64,000 bases of DNA from Monoplex corrugatus (taxonomy: Eukaryota > Mollusca > Gastropoda > Littorinimorpha > Ranellidae): assembly GCA_030674185.1 (NCBI GenBank), contig JAPXFY010000026.1, forward strand, positions 51,240,746-51,304,745. Direction: 5' to 3'. Shown here piece after piece: positions 1 to 23,712 of this stretch (position 1 is its first letter; every line of letters starts with the position of its first letter). The notes under the pieces were generated by a model. The model was not told the origin of the DNA, searched no databases, and saw only the letters and a program-made list of their open reading frames with translations. The position numbers were made by a program, and so were the translations under genes.

Positions 1-18
1 ACTGAAACTGGAAACCCA

Positions 19-2720
19 TTCATATATATGCACATACAGATCATCACACTTTACCCCATGCATGTATATGCACACACAGAACATCAAACACACCTTATCC
101 CATTCATGTATATGCACATACACAACATCAAACACACCTTATCCCATTCATGTATATGCACATACACAACATCAAACACACCTTATCCCATTCATGTATA
201 TGCACATACACAACATCAAACACACCTTATCCCATTCATGTATATGCACACACAGAACATCAAACACACCTTATCCCATTCATGTATATGCACACACAGA
301 ACATCAAACACACCTTATCCCATTCATGTGTATGCACACACAGAACATCAAACACACCTTATCCCATTCATGTGTACGCACACACAGAACATCAAACACA
401 CCTTACCCCATTCATGTATATGCACATACACAATATCAAACACACCTTACCCCATTCATGTATATGCACATACACAACATCAAACACACCTTACCCCATT
501 CATGTATATACACATACACAATATCAAACACACCTAATCCCATTCATGTGTATGCACATACACAACATCAAACACACCTAATCCCATTCATGTATATACA
601 CACACACAACATCAAACACACCTAATCCCATTCATGTGTACGCACACACACAACATCAAACACACCTTATCCCATTCATGTGTACGCACATACACAACAT
701 CAAACACACCTTATCCCATTCATGTGTACGCACATACACAACATCAAACACACCTAATCCCATTCATGTATATGCGCACACACAACATCAAACACACCTT
801 ATCCCATTCATGTATATGCACACACACAACATCAAACACACCTTATCCCATTCATGTGTATGCACACACACAATATCAAACACACCTAATCCCATTCATG
901 TATATGCACACACACAATATCAAACACACCTAATCCCATTCATGTGTATGCACATACACAACATCAAACACACCTTACCCCATTCATGTGTATGCACATA
1001 CACAACATCAAACACACCTAATCCCATTCATGTATATACACATACACAACATCAAACACACCTTATCCCATTCATGTATATGCACATACACAACATCAAA
1101 CACACCTTATCCCATTCATGTGTACGCACACACACAATATCAAACACACCTTATCCCATTCATGTATATACACATACACAACATCAAACACACCTAATCC
1201 CATTCATGTATATACACATACACAACATCAAACACACCTTATCCCATTCATGTATATGCACATACACAACATCAAACACACCTTATCCCATTCATGTATA
1301 TGCACATACACAATATCAAACACACCTAATCCCATTCATGTGTATGCACATACACAACATCAAACACACCTTATCCCATTCATGTATATACACATACACA
1401 ACATCAAACACACCTTATCCCATTCATGTATATACACATACACAACATCAAACACACCTAATCCCATTCATGTGTATGCACATACACAACATCAAACACA
1501 CCTTACCCCATTCATGTGTATGCACATACACAACATCAAACACACCTTATCCCATTCATGTATATACACATACACAACATCAAACACACCTTATCCCATT
1601 CATGTGTATGCACATACACAACATCAAACACACCTTATCCCATTCATGTATATGCACATACACAACATCAAACACACCTTATCCCATTCATGTGTACGCA
1701 TATACACAACATCAAACACACCTTATCCCATTCATGTATATGCACACACAGAACATCAAACACACCTTATCCCATTCATGTATATACACATACACAACAT
1801 CAAACACACCTTATCCCATTCATGTGTATGCACATACACAACATCAAACACACCTTATCCCATTCATGTATATGCACATACACAATATCAAACACACCTT
1901 ATCCCATTCATGTATATGCACATACACAACATCAAACACACCTTATCCCATTCATGTATATGCACATACACAACATCAAACACACCTTATCCCATTCATG
2001 TATATGCACACACACAACATCAAACACACCTTATCCCATTCATGTATATGCACATACACAACATCAAACACACCTTATCCCATTCATGTATATGCACATA
2101 CACAACATCAAACACACCTTATCCCATTCATGTATATACACACACACAACATCAAACACACCTTATCCCATTCATGTGTATGCACACACAGAACATCAAA
2201 CACACCTTATCCCATTCATGTATATGCACACACACAACATCAAACACACCTTATCCCATTCATGTGTATGCACACACACAACATCAAACACACCTTATCC
2301 CATTCATGTGTACGCATATACACAACATCAAACACACCTTATCCCATGCATGTATATGCACACACACAACATCAAACACACCTTATCCCATTCATGTATA
2401 TGCATATACACAATATCAAACACACCTTACCCCATTCATGTATATGCACACACACAACATCAAACACACACTTATCCCATTCATGTGTACGCACATACAC
2501 AACATCAAACACACCTAATCCCATTCATGTGTATGCACATACACAACATCAAACACACCTAATCCCATTCATGTGTATGCACATACACAACATCAAACAC
2601 ACCTAATCCCATTCATGTGTATGCACATACACAACATCAAACACACCTAATCCCATTCATGTGTATGCACATACACAACATCAAACACACCTAATCCCAT
2701 TCATGTGTACGCACATACAC
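19..2720. repeat. 44-bp minisatellite, about 61 copies, derived from a SINE segment
   Basis: The same 44-base unit recurs almost without interruption; it begins cattcatgtatatgcac and ends aacacaccttatcc. Variant sites include tgtatatg/tgtgtatg/tgtgtacg, cacatacac/cacacacag and ccttatcc/cctaatcc. The phase slips near 2468. The unit lacks stops in all plus frames, so long open frames (up to 656 codons) arise; they are repeat artefacts because 44 is not a multiple of three and no domain is visible. The last unit runs directly into SINE body sequence at 2720, and the unit resembles the corresponding SINE segment at 8925-8965. The array may extend left of the window. Confidence 0.95.
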
Positions 2721-2960
2721 ATGTTAATGATCCTGTAAGTCAAATCACTATCTGCTGGCTCATGGAAACATGAAAATGCCCAGCATTCAAACCCCTGTAA
2801 ACATGCAAACAGATTGTGCAGCAACTTGACTCCTACACAGTGTGGGTCAACAAACAGGTACTCACACACACATCCCAGAAAACATTCCTCTGAGCAAAAA
2901 GCAAACTGACCCAGCAGCAATGCAGGGTATCCAGTAGGTGGCTTAGCTTGTAGCTCCCTG
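2717..2960 (+). mobile_element. 3' part of a SINE body, continuing from the minisatellite
   Basis: The segment after the last 44-bp unit reads gttaatgatcctgtaagtc, then ctcatggaaacatgaaaatg and cccagcattc. The same order of motifs occurs at 58600-58830 (plus) and, as reverse complement, at 3290-3420. It also shares cctacacagtgtgggtcaac with the copies at 9210 and 58755. It is the downstream part of the element whose upstream segment forms the 44-bp array. Its exact 3' end cannot be set. Confidence 0.6.
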
Positions 2961-3284
2961 AAGATGTTGCGTCAGAATAAGCACTACCCAACTTCAACAA
3001 AATGACCCAAGCAACACTACAAGGTTTCATCTCGCAAGTGGCCCCAAGAAGACTTCACAGTAACAATGGTTTCTTCTTTTTTTTTAAACTTCTGTTATAA
3101 AGTAACATTTTCTGTTGCCGTTTAGTGTTGTGCGGATGAAGGAACCTTGGATTGTCATGTTGGAAAGAACAGTGGAAAGATAATGCCACTAAAGCAACTA
3201 TAAAATCTTCTTGTATAGAGCCAGTCTCCAAACTCATCTGTATTACACATAATAAGACATTTTAGTGTGGTATAGAAAACTCAA

Positions 3285-3608
3285 GCTGATAGTGAGCTGA
3301 CCACATTCCACTATGTTGTTACAAAGTCTGCATCTTTGAGAGGCATACATGCTGAGTGATTTCATGTTCACATAAGTCAGCCACTGACATGACTTACAGA
3401 ACTTTCGACATGCATATTTGATATTCTGTATGTGTATATATACATGAAGCAACTCTAGTTTAGACACTGGCAGGTCTGCACACACATCAACTGGGAGATC
3501 AGAAAAATCTGCACCCTTTATCCACCAGACAGTTGTCCAGAAAGACTGAACCCAGGACCTTCTGACTGGACGTCCAACAATTAACCACTTGATTACCACG
3601 CCTGATGA
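3285..3608 (-). mobile_element. tRNA-derived SINE, nearly full length
   Basis: Reading from 3608 down on the minus strand, a tRNA-like head carries a box-A-like stretch (ggtaatcaagtggttaa) and a box-B-like stretch (ggtcctgggttcagt). The body follows: ggtggataaagggtgcagat, gatctcccagttgatgtg, gcagacctgccagtg, then gaatatcaaatatgcatg, and ttctgtaagtcatgtcagtg. From memory this order matches a tRNA-derived SINE common in gastropods. Other copies or parts lie at 2717, 5815, 8830, 9735, 13850, 26345 and 58440. The copy is diverged. It sits in the presumed intron downstream of the last visible exon of the minus-strand gene. Confidence 0.7.
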
Positions 3609-3635
3609 TGGAGAGAAGAAAAAAAAAGCCCAAGA

Positions 3636-4358
3636 CAACTTACGCACAAGATGAGCAATCTCATACAAGAACTTACCCACAAGTAAGCACAACTTACTCA
3701 AAACATAAGCAATCTCTCACAACTTACCTACAAGATAAGCACACTTTTCCCATAAGTATGATTTACCCACAAGACAAGCACAGCTTACAAGACAAGCATA
3801 ACTTACCCACAAGTGAGCGTAACTTGCCCACAATCACAATTTACTAACAAGCACAACTTACCCACAATCACAATTTACTCACAAGCACAACTTGTCCACA
3901 AGTGAGCACAACTTACCCACAAGACACACAATTTACTAACAAGATAAACATAACTCACCCACAAGTGAGCACAACATACCTACAAGACAAACACAACTTG
4001 CCCACAAGACAAGCACAACTCACCCACAAGATAAGCACAACTTACCCACAAGACAAGCACAACTCACCCACAAGATAAGCACAACTTACCCACAAGACAA
4101 GCACAACTCGCCCACAAGATAAGCACAACTTACCCACGAGAAGCACAACTTACCCACAAGATAACCACAATTTACCCACAAGACAAGCACAACTTACAAG
4201 ACAAGCACACCTTACCTACAACTTGCCCATAAGATAAGCACAACTTACCCAAAAAACAAGCACAACTCGTGTGCAAGACACGCACAACTCGCGCACAAGA
4301 CTTGCACAACTTACCCACAAGATAAGCACAAGTTACCCACAAGACAAGCACAACTTAC
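3636..4358. repeat. 22-bp minisatellite built from a 5' splice site
   Basis: About thirty units of 22 bp (plus strand cttacccacaagataagcac plus aa) fill this interval, often alternating as a 44-bp dimer (ttaccc...gacaag / tcaccc...gataag). On the minus strand each unit reads CTTGTGGGTAAGTTGTGC or CTTGTGGGTGAGTTGTGC, the same as the end of the exon at 4437-4359 plus its donor GTAAGT (4358-4353). The far end of the array (3641-3665) also keeps a longer match to the exon end (gagcaatctcatac against gcgatctcacac). The array therefore grew from the exon-intron junction. Confidence 0.9.
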
Positions 4359-15746
<11,388 letters not shown>

Positions 15747-16154
15747 CTGCAATGAACAAACAACAAACTTTTTTTTTAAATCATGCGAGGAGAGAGAGAT
15801 AGAGAGAGAGAGAGTCCTGAGAAAATTAAAAACTCGGACTTTGACATGTAATGTAAAATGGCCTTAGGCCAAAATACATGCCATGCCGGAAGCATAGGCG
15901 AGGTTGGAATGTGCAAGAGAAGGGGAGGAGGGGGAGAGTAAGCTCCTCATCACACATACATTTCATCATCTTACGGTAAATCTGAGATGTTGCAACATGA
16001 ATTAATATCAATTCATCAGAAACTAAATTAAGATACCTGGTCTACGCAACACCAGTCAAACCATATTCTGACATGAAATAGTGGAAAATAATAAGTTGGA
16101 GACATATGAGACTGTAGCACTTTGTAAGAAATACTTTTTACAGTCAAGATACAT

Positions 16155-16296
16155 TTTTTAACCCTTTTGACTCCCGCACCCCATCCACCAACTACAAAAA
16201 GTTAACCCTTCGACTCCCTCACCCTATTCAACAGGTTGCTTTGCTAGCATAGTTGACAATGTAGGATGCTGGTGGACAGGAGACAAAGGGTTAATG
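16155..16296. mobile_element. foldback (palindromic) element, copy 2
   Basis: The element reads aacccttttgactcccgcac, then gttaacccttcgactccctc and ends acaggagacaaagggttaa. Ends are inverted (ttaaccct...agggttaa). The centre is more diverged than in the 25.6-kb copy. Confidence 0.6.
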
Positions 16297-16653
16297 TAGT
16301 AAACTGTAATGTACGCTTTGCTTGTGACGAACAAATTCAAATGCCTTTCTTAAGTCTGCAAATTCAAACACAAATTTCTACCTTTCTTAAACATATATTT
16401 TGGAATAATGGCACATGAAATAAACACTTGACTGCTGTATACTTTCTGTGAAATTCTGCTTGACTTTCTAAAACTGAATTACTGTCTTCCAGCCAGGAGT
16501 ACAGTCTGTTGTTTAGTACTGTTCATAACATTTAGATGTAACACTCAGCATACACCTCATAACTGCTGCATTTCCTGATCTCCTTTCTTGCAGATTGGTA
16601 TAATGATGGCTTTAGAGCATTCCTCAGGATATACTCCTTTCTCAAACATTGCA

Positions 16654-16890
16654 TTTCAGTTCTGTAAGAAACAAATGAACATCCTTATTTCCACTTTTAA
16701 AATTTCAATAGAAATGCCATCTATACCACTTGTTTCAGTTTTGTAAGAAACAAATGAACATCCATATTTCCATTTTTTAAATTTCAATAGAAATGCCATC
16801 TATTCCACTTGTTTCAGTTTTGTAAGAAACAAACGAATATCCTTATGTCCATTTTTAAATTTTCAATAGAAATGCCATCTATTCCACTTG
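16654..16890. repeat. 79-bp tandem triplication inside the relic LINE
   Basis: tttcagtt(c/t)tgtaagaaac recurs at 16654, 16733 and 16812, each followed by gaaatgccatctattccactt-type sequence. The unit corresponds to the RT segment SGIDGISIEILK of the surrounding LINE, so it was duplicated after insertion. Confidence 0.85.
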
Positions 16891-17089
16891 CTTTACACAT
16901 ACTTAGGTTTGGCAATTACTTGTTTAATTTCGTTTTCAGATATATCTTTTTTTTAATGCATGTTCAGTTTTCACATCAAGGTTTATATTAGAATGTCTCT
17001 CTCCTCATGATCTTGGAAAAACTTTCTTAAAATGATTAAGCCAGAAGCAATTTTAAGTAATTTAGGCCCATTTTTATATAGGCCCTACA

Positions 17090-17300
17090 TTCTAGTGTGT
17101 TTGAATTTGTATTCAGGTGTGCTTTTTAAATCCCCTGTGCAATAAATTGGATGGAGTGGTAAATGCCTTAGGTTATGTGCACAAATGCATCGATATGCGT
17201 ACTTAATTTCCTTTTCCAATTGTTTTCCTATTGAAGTATTGTATGTTTTGAAATGGTTATAGCCCTGCTATGGCTCTACACAGTCCGCTGGGCTTTAAAC
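17090..17300 (-). repeat. dispersed repeat family Y, 5' part, inverted
   Basis: The reverse complement of family Y: plus strand ccctgtgcaataaattggat, then tatagccctgctatggctc and gctgggctttaaac. Only the first ~200 bp of the element is present. A further ~60-bp plus-strand piece of the family start lies at 17905-17965. Confidence 0.7.
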
Positions 17301-19029
17301 AAACACAACAGTAACTGTAGCCAAATTTATTTGTCTGTTGGTGTGTTTTACCAACATCTTTCACATTATCATGTCTAATGTCATCTTCTGTAATACCTGG
17401 ATGATGACCAGACTCTGTGACTGTCTCAACAACGAGTGATGTAATGTGGATGTTTGCACATAGTTCATGTACTTGATCCCATGGATGTAATATACAAGCT
17501 CATACAGCTGTGATTTCAACCTGTTTCACACTGCCTGTTCAAAATGACACATTCCAATACATAACGCAACTCAAGTAGCTGGTTGCCAAAGGTATCTGCC
17601 TGTATGTGACTGTCTTATGAATTTTTAAAAGAACTGTTTGTTATCAGAAATATCAAACTTATACTATCTCCACTAAAACAATAATTACCTCATCATGTGT
17701 GTGCGTTAAAATCTCCATTACTCAGTATGGAAAAAAATCGTCATATAATTTATTTCAGTGAAAAATACATTGTTTTAGCATTTCTAAGACAAACATTTGC
17801 TGTAATGTATGGTACATAGAATCTTATGGATGAATGTACATACGGATTAACAGTATGTCTTTATGTACAGAAAAAAATCTTTGTAGATTTTTACTATTGT
17901 AGCGTTGTTTAAAAGCCCAGCCGACTGTGCAGAGTTATGTCAGGGCTAAAACCATCTACAACTATGGTGTTTTCATTCTTCACTAGTAATCATTTGGTAA
18001 AAGAAACAAAACATTTTCATATCAAAATGATACCATCCCCAGAATATCTATCTTTATGAGAGAATTCTTCTTGATTTTGATGTAAAAATTACATAATCGG
18101 CGAAAGATGGAGAGTCAAAATCAGCAGAAACAAATGTTTCAGTCAAGCACAACACATCACAGAAAGAAGAAAGTTAACAAAATCCTTATTTTCTAATTTT
18201 TGCAAAAGCCCATTTACATTATAATTAAGAAATTATGTACATTTTGTACATGTGGGATGATATTGTAGCCTGTCACCTAAGTTTGTTCACGTTCAACACA
18301 ACACCACTTTCACCAACAGTTGGCGTATTTATATTCTGGCCTGACGTTTTCCATATTTCTGGCTGTTTGAGGCATCACTTACTTCCATTTCTGATCCAGG
18401 ATTCTGGGATTTGTTTATTTTCTGGTCACAAATTTGTGACTGTGTTTGAATAAGTCAGTGAGACGTTACCAATGCTCCTGCCACCCATTTGTGTGTATGG
18501 GAGTGGCAGGCCTAGATCTAAGGTCAAACATTTTGAGGTTGAATCTGTGTGTCCTGTAAAATTACATCTTGTTATAAATTTTGAGGTTGAAATGTTTGTC
18601 CAGTAAAATTACATCTTGTCAAATAGGACACACGTTTCTTTTGAAAATGAATTCAGTCATCTGTTTGACTACATTCAAGAACAGGAGTAGAACAGCAGGC
18701 CTACTTTTTTTTTTCTTTTTTCTTTGAATTTCTGTGGCCATTCGATAATGATCACTGTGTAACTTGTGGCCATCTGACTGATCATTTCTAGAAAATTATT
18801 CTTATACAATATCATGTTTCTATTTCTATCTTCCAGAACTTCAGTCTCACATATATCATTTTGACTCCTACTTCAACACTGTAACAGTAATAATTCATCA
18901 AGATCTGGAAACAAGGATCCCTATGTGGTAACCAACAATTACAAATAAAATACAGATAAAGTCAGTCACAAAATCAAAGCAAGCACAGATCCATTATCAA
19001 AGGGGAAAATAAACACAAGTCATAACAAT

Positions 19030-20145
19030 CACAAACAACACTAATCCAAAGGCACACAAATCAATTACAACACATGGAAAAGTGTGATAAGATTTTAAAA
19101 AAGTAGATACATTCAGAGCCCTGTAATCCACAGGTACACAAACCAATCACAACACATGGAAAAGTGCGGTTGGACTTTTACAAATAAACACAGTCAGAGC
19201 CCTGTAACACACAGGCACAGGAACAAAAATCACACCTCATCAAAAAGAATGGTGAGACTTCTACAAATAAACAGTCAGATAGCAAATCACACATCATCAA
19301 AATGGGTGGTGAGACTTCTACAAATAAACAGTCAGAGGCCTGTAATCCACAGGCACAGAACAAATCACACCTCATCAAAATGGGTGGTGAGACTTCTACA
19401 AATAAACAGTCAGAGGCCTGTAATCCATAGGCACAGAACAAATCACACCTCATCAAAATGGGTGGTGAGACTTCTACAAATATACAGATAGCAAATCACA
19501 CCTCATCAAAATGGGTGGTGAGACTTCTACAAATAAACAGTCAGAGCCCTGTAATACACAGGCACAGAACAAATCACACCTCATCAAAAAGGGTGGTGAG
19601 ACTTCTACAGATAAACAATCAGAGCCCTGTAATCCACAGGCACAGAACAAATCACACCTCATCAAAATGGGTGGTGAGACTTCCACAAATAAACAGTCAG
19701 AGCCCTGTAATCCACAGGCACAGAACAAATCACACCTCATCAAAATGGGTGGTGAGACTTCCACAAATAAACAGTCAGAGCCCTGTAATCCACAGGCACA
19801 GAACAAATCACACCTCATCAAAATGGGTGGTGAGACTTCCACAAATAAACAGTCAGAGCCCTGTAATCCACAGGCACAGAACAAATCACCTCATCAAAAA
19901 GTGTGGTGAGACTTCTACAAATAAACAATCAGAGCCCTGTAATCCACAGGCACAGAACAAATCACACCTCATCAAAATGGGTGGTGAGACTTCCACAAAT
20001 AAACAGTCAGAGCCCTGTAATACACAGGCACACAACAAATCACCTCATCAAAAAGTGTGGTGAGACTTCTACAAATAAACAATCAGAGCCCTGTAATCCA
20101 CAGGCACAGAACAAATCACACCTCATCAAAAAGGATGGCAAGATT
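19030..20145. repeat. 78-bp minisatellite, about 14 copies with deletion variants
   Basis: The unit includes tcagagccctgtaatccac, aggcacagaacaaatcacac and ggtggtgagacttc. Because 78 is 26 codons, frames stay open over several units; this is not evidence of a gene. Two units (near 19275 and 19490) lack the central part (cagatagcaaatcac). The left end (19030-19250) is more diverged, the middle (19640-19880) nearly identical, as expected for recent expansion from the middle. Confidence 0.93.
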
Positions 20146-20264
20146 TTCAAAAATCAACAACAACAACAACAAAAAGCACACACACACATAATCAGAGCAC
20201 AGTGTCATCATTCTGCCCGTGTGTCTACGTCTGATGTGCATCGTCTTTTCCAACTGTAATCTGT

Positions 20265-20359
20265 GTGTGTGTGTGAGAGAGAGAGAGAGGGAGGGAGAGA
20301 GAAAGAGGTGGAAACAGAGAAACAGAGCCAGTGGAGACAGTGTGTGTGTGTGTGTGTGG

Positions 20360-20390
<31 letters not shown>

Positions 20391-20488
20391 TGTGTGTGTT
20401 GGTGTGTGTGTGTGTGTTATGTGTTTGCATGTGGGCACGTGTATGTGTGTGGTGCGTGCACATGTTTATGTTTATGTGTATGTTTATA

Positions 20489-20582
<94 letters not shown>

Positions 20583-20592
20583 GGTGGGTGGG
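20265..20592. repeat. (GA)n, (GT)n and (GGGT)n tract
   Basis: gagaga at 20273-20310 is followed by interrupted (GT)n to 20425, a long (GT)n to about 20572 and (GGGT)n to 20595. The open frames on both strands are low-complexity artefacts. Confidence 0.95.
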
Positions 20593-20599
20593 TGGATGT

Positions 20600-21065
20600 G
20601 CCTGCTGTGTCAAATATAGAAATGTAGTCATTATTTTTGTACTTTTAAAGGCCTTTTATTGTTGTCATTGTTGTTGTTGTTGTTGCATGATGGACTGACA
20701 TACGGAAGTAGACATTTTATTCAAATTTATTTTTACTTAACCACTGTACATATTATAGTTTATCCCTTGTCATCATAGCGGTAAAGATTGACATGATTCT
20801 GCATGTTAATCATGCTTTGTGAAGCCCTTACGGCTATTGTGAGATGAGCTGTTGAACAATTAGTCATAATTATCATTATACATCATCTGAACAAGTTTTG
20901 TCCAACATTCATTTATGGAGAAACCTCTACATTCACTTTACATATAATTCGACAAGTCTATAGTAGCATTTTCAAGTTTACATTATAAATTAATAAAAAG
21001 AATTATTCCTGTATTGGGCTATTCTCCAAACTCATTTGGATCGACTGCACATTACACATTAAAAT
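20600..21065. other. no recognised gene
   Basis: AT-rich sequence with a small (TTG)n run near 20665-20685. A gctttgtgaagcccttac stretch near 20815 is vaguely like LINE 3' tails, but no coding part accompanies it. Confidence 0.4.
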
Positions 21066-21099
21066 TTTTATGAGACAATGTAAAACATGCAGAAGCAAT

Positions 21100-21117
21100 T
21101 TCTCTCTCTCTCTCTCC

Positions 21118-21170
<53 letters not shown>

Positions 21171-21225
21171 CACACACACACACACACACACAACACACAC
21201 ACACACAACACACACACACACACAC
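21100..21225. repeat. (CT)n then (CA)n tract
   Basis: A (TC)n block (21102-21137) passes into (AC)n with single interruptions to about 21225. Confidence 0.95.
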
Positions 21226-21854
21226 GATTCAAGTTCATATTGCTTCCAGCCCAGCCGACTACAAGAGCCACACACACACATATTAGAACAGACACACTGA
21301 TACGCACGCACAAATGAAGATATACTAACAATGCCCAAACATACAGTGCCACATATAGGTCTACAGTCATGAACATGTGCCTACATGAATGACAACACCA
21401 TGCCATGTGATCAAGAGTCAGAACTTTAAAAACAATATGAACAAACACTTATCATGATACAGACTTCCCAAACCCCTTCATACTCATGGGGAGGGTGAAG
21501 GAGATCAGGGGTGGTAACTAGATATTTACTACACATGACTTTTAACATCAGATATGAAAAAAAGAAAAACCTGATTGGAACCGAATGAAAGAGACAGATG
21601 AAGGGAAAGAGGGGGGAAAGAGGAGACGAGGAGGAGAGAGGGGGAGATGAAAAGCATTATACATACAAGGGTGCAACTTAGAAAAAGTAAAAAAACTGAA
21701 AGGGGTCCAGGGGCGGCAGCGCCCTGTATGGGGGTTCTGGGGGGCAAAAGCTTTTTCAAAAAACATTCTCCATTTCTGACTCTTTTGAAAAAACGGATTC
21801 CTTCGTCAAACAGAAAAAGTTGCACCCATGTACATAAAAATTTCAATTTGATTT

Positions 21855-22108
21855 CAATTCACGGATTGTCTGGCTGTGATGGCAGAGCTGTGGACTCTAC
21901 ATCGTATATCCTGAGTTCAATTCACGGATTGTCTGGCTCTGATGGCAGAGCTGTGGACTCTACATCGTATATCCTGAGTTCAATTCACGGATTGTCTGGC
22001 TCTGATGGCAGAGCTGTGGACTCTACATCGTATATCCTGAGTTCAATTCACGGATTGTCTGGCTCTGATGGCAGAGCTGTGGACTCTACATCGTATATCC
22101 TGAGTTCA
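21855..22108 (+). repeat. 63-bp tandem repeat of a tRNA-like SINE head, four copies
   Basis: Four copies of a 63-bp unit (ttcaattcacggattgtctg ... tcgtatatcctgag) occur; copy 1 differs by one base (ctgtgatgg against ctctgatgg). Each unit contains gatggcagagctgtggact (box-A-like) and the junction tcctgagttcaat (box-B-like), and the last copy continues into gagttcaatcctggtc, the usual end of a tRNA-derived head. 63 is 21 codons, so a frame stays open through it. Confidence 0.85.
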
Positions 22109-22264
22109 ATCCTGGTCCACAACATAAAAACTGACTATCTTAATGCTCCAGTCATTCTGGTGGTGCCAGTTTTGTGTGTCATAGGTCCTCTTCTACCCTT
22201 CCCTCCCACCCTGCCTCCTTTCAGTTCAAGCCCAAGATCTTGCTAGCACATACGAATTTATTCA

Positions 22265-22965
22265 AGTGTGTATAATTTTCCAAACAGAACTCTTGACAGC
22301 AAAGCATAGGAAGTTTCCACTGAAATTAATGTAGGATTCTATGAGAAAGCATAAAAACGTTTCTATTGAAATTAATGTATGGATTCTGTCAATACAAGGC
22401 ATAAACATTTTCTACTAAAAGTGATATCGGATTCTCTGAGTGAAACACACACGCACGCACGCACGCACGCACAGCGCGGATACAATGAAAGGAACAGAAA
22501 GGTTGTTGTTTTTTTGTTTTTTGTTTGTTGTTGTTGTTTTTTGGGGGGATAATGTATCTGCAAGTGAAAAGCATAGAAAATGCACATGAAAAGTTATGTA
22601 TGGATTCAACATGTGAATAGCATAGAAAGTGTGTATGAAAATAATCAAGATTCTATATGTAAATACCACAGAAAGTTTGAAAATCATCATAATGACAATA
22701 AGTTGTAATTAAGTTAGAATTGAAAGTGAAGTTTACACAAAAATAATGTTTGTATTGAACATAAAGTTTATACTGAAAGTAATGTATGGATTCTAATTGT
22801 GAAAAACATAGAAAGTCTATATTGAAATAATGTATGGATTCTATAAGTACATAGAAAGTTTACACTGAATGCAATGCAATGATTCTGCACGTGAACAGAG
22901 CAGAAAGTTTACATTGGAAGTAATGTACAGACTGTATGAGTGAAAAAAAAAATCCCAAAGAATTT
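22265..22965. repeat. diverged ~50-bp satellite, left part
   Basis: Recurring gtatggattcta/tgaaaagcatagaaagt/ttacactgaaagtaat motifs are spaced about 50 bp with much variation. A short (GCAC)n tract (22447-22472) and T/G-rich sequence interrupt it near 22500-22545. It resumes at 23433 after a family Y insertion. Confidence 0.65.
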
Positions 22966-22969
22966 CCAT

Positions 22970-23432
22970 TGAAATACTTCAACAGGAAAAAAAAGTAAAA
23001 GAAAACTAATCACACATATCAATGCAATCATGCACACAATCCAAGGAGATGCCCCCAGCATTGATCACTGGCCAATCTACCACACAGGGGACTAAAGAAA
23101 CATACATGAATACAAATCTAAGCATAATCAAGTACACTTAAACATACGGGCATAGATTACCTAAAACTGCTTCCACACATCTTATTTCCCCAGAGCCAAA
23201 AATGCACTTAATACATGTACCCAATTATCAATCTCAACAGAAAGTATTTCAGACTTTATCAAGATATACAGGTGAATGGACCAGCAAGGCAAAAATGATA
23301 GGAAGAAATGACAGAAAGCAAAGGAGGAAGAAAGAAACAAAAACAGTGACATTAAAGGCGAAATTTCTAGCACAGAATATTCAAAAGGAGGGGATACTAT
23401 TTATACCGAAAGAGCCCCCGGCATCCCCACAA
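22970..23432 (+). repeat. dispersed repeat family Y, copy 3, inside the satellite
   Basis: The copy begins within the element (tacttcaacaggaaa) and ends gagcccccggcatccccac. Landmarks include tgcccccagcattgatcac and tgtacccaattatcaatctc. Satellite sequence of the same type flanks both sides (to 22965 and from 23433), so the element inserted into, or was captured in, the array. Confidence 0.75.
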
Positions 23433-23575
23433 ACTGAAAGTAATGTATGGATTATAAAAGTGAATTCCATAGAAAGTTTACACTATATATGTACTAAAAG
23501 TATGGATGGATTCTATACATGAAAAGAACAGTTGACACTGAAGGTAATATATGGATTCAGCATACACTATAAAAT
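23433..23575. repeat. diverged ~50-bp satellite, right part
   Basis: Continues with gtaatgtatggattataaaa, catagaaagtttacac and atatggattcagcat, the same motifs as 22265-22965. Confidence 0.6.
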
Positions 23576-23661
23576 AAACAGCTTAAAACCACCCATGAAT
23601 AGTAGTTATATCTATTAAGTATGAACACATAATTCAGATGTGAAAATATTCAGTATCAATT

Positions 23662-23662
23662 C

Positions 23663-23712
<50 letters not shown>

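Larger units (their letters stand above)
16390..18480 (-). mobile_element. relic APE-type LINE with endonuclease and RT pieces
   Basis: Minus-strand reading, with frames broken throughout, gives endonuclease pieces near 18200-18000 (VNGLLQKLENKDFVNFLLS, TETFVSADFDSPSFADY) and NGDFNAHTHDE near 17720. RT pieces follow near 17000-16480 (SGIDGISIEILK, FEKGVYPEECSKAIIIPI, NNRLYSWLEDSN). Order and orientation are those of an APE-type LINE. A family Y copy (17300-17090) lies inside. It is heavily decayed. Confidence 0.7.

Noticed and set aside
636..2606. A 656-codon open frame over the 44-bp repeats
   Set aside because: The unit has no stops in any plus frame and is not a multiple of three; the frame is a product of the repeat and has no domain or splice context.
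19..2720. CRISPR-like direct repeats in the minisatellites
   Set aside because: Units are contiguous with no unique spacers, in clear eukaryotic context.
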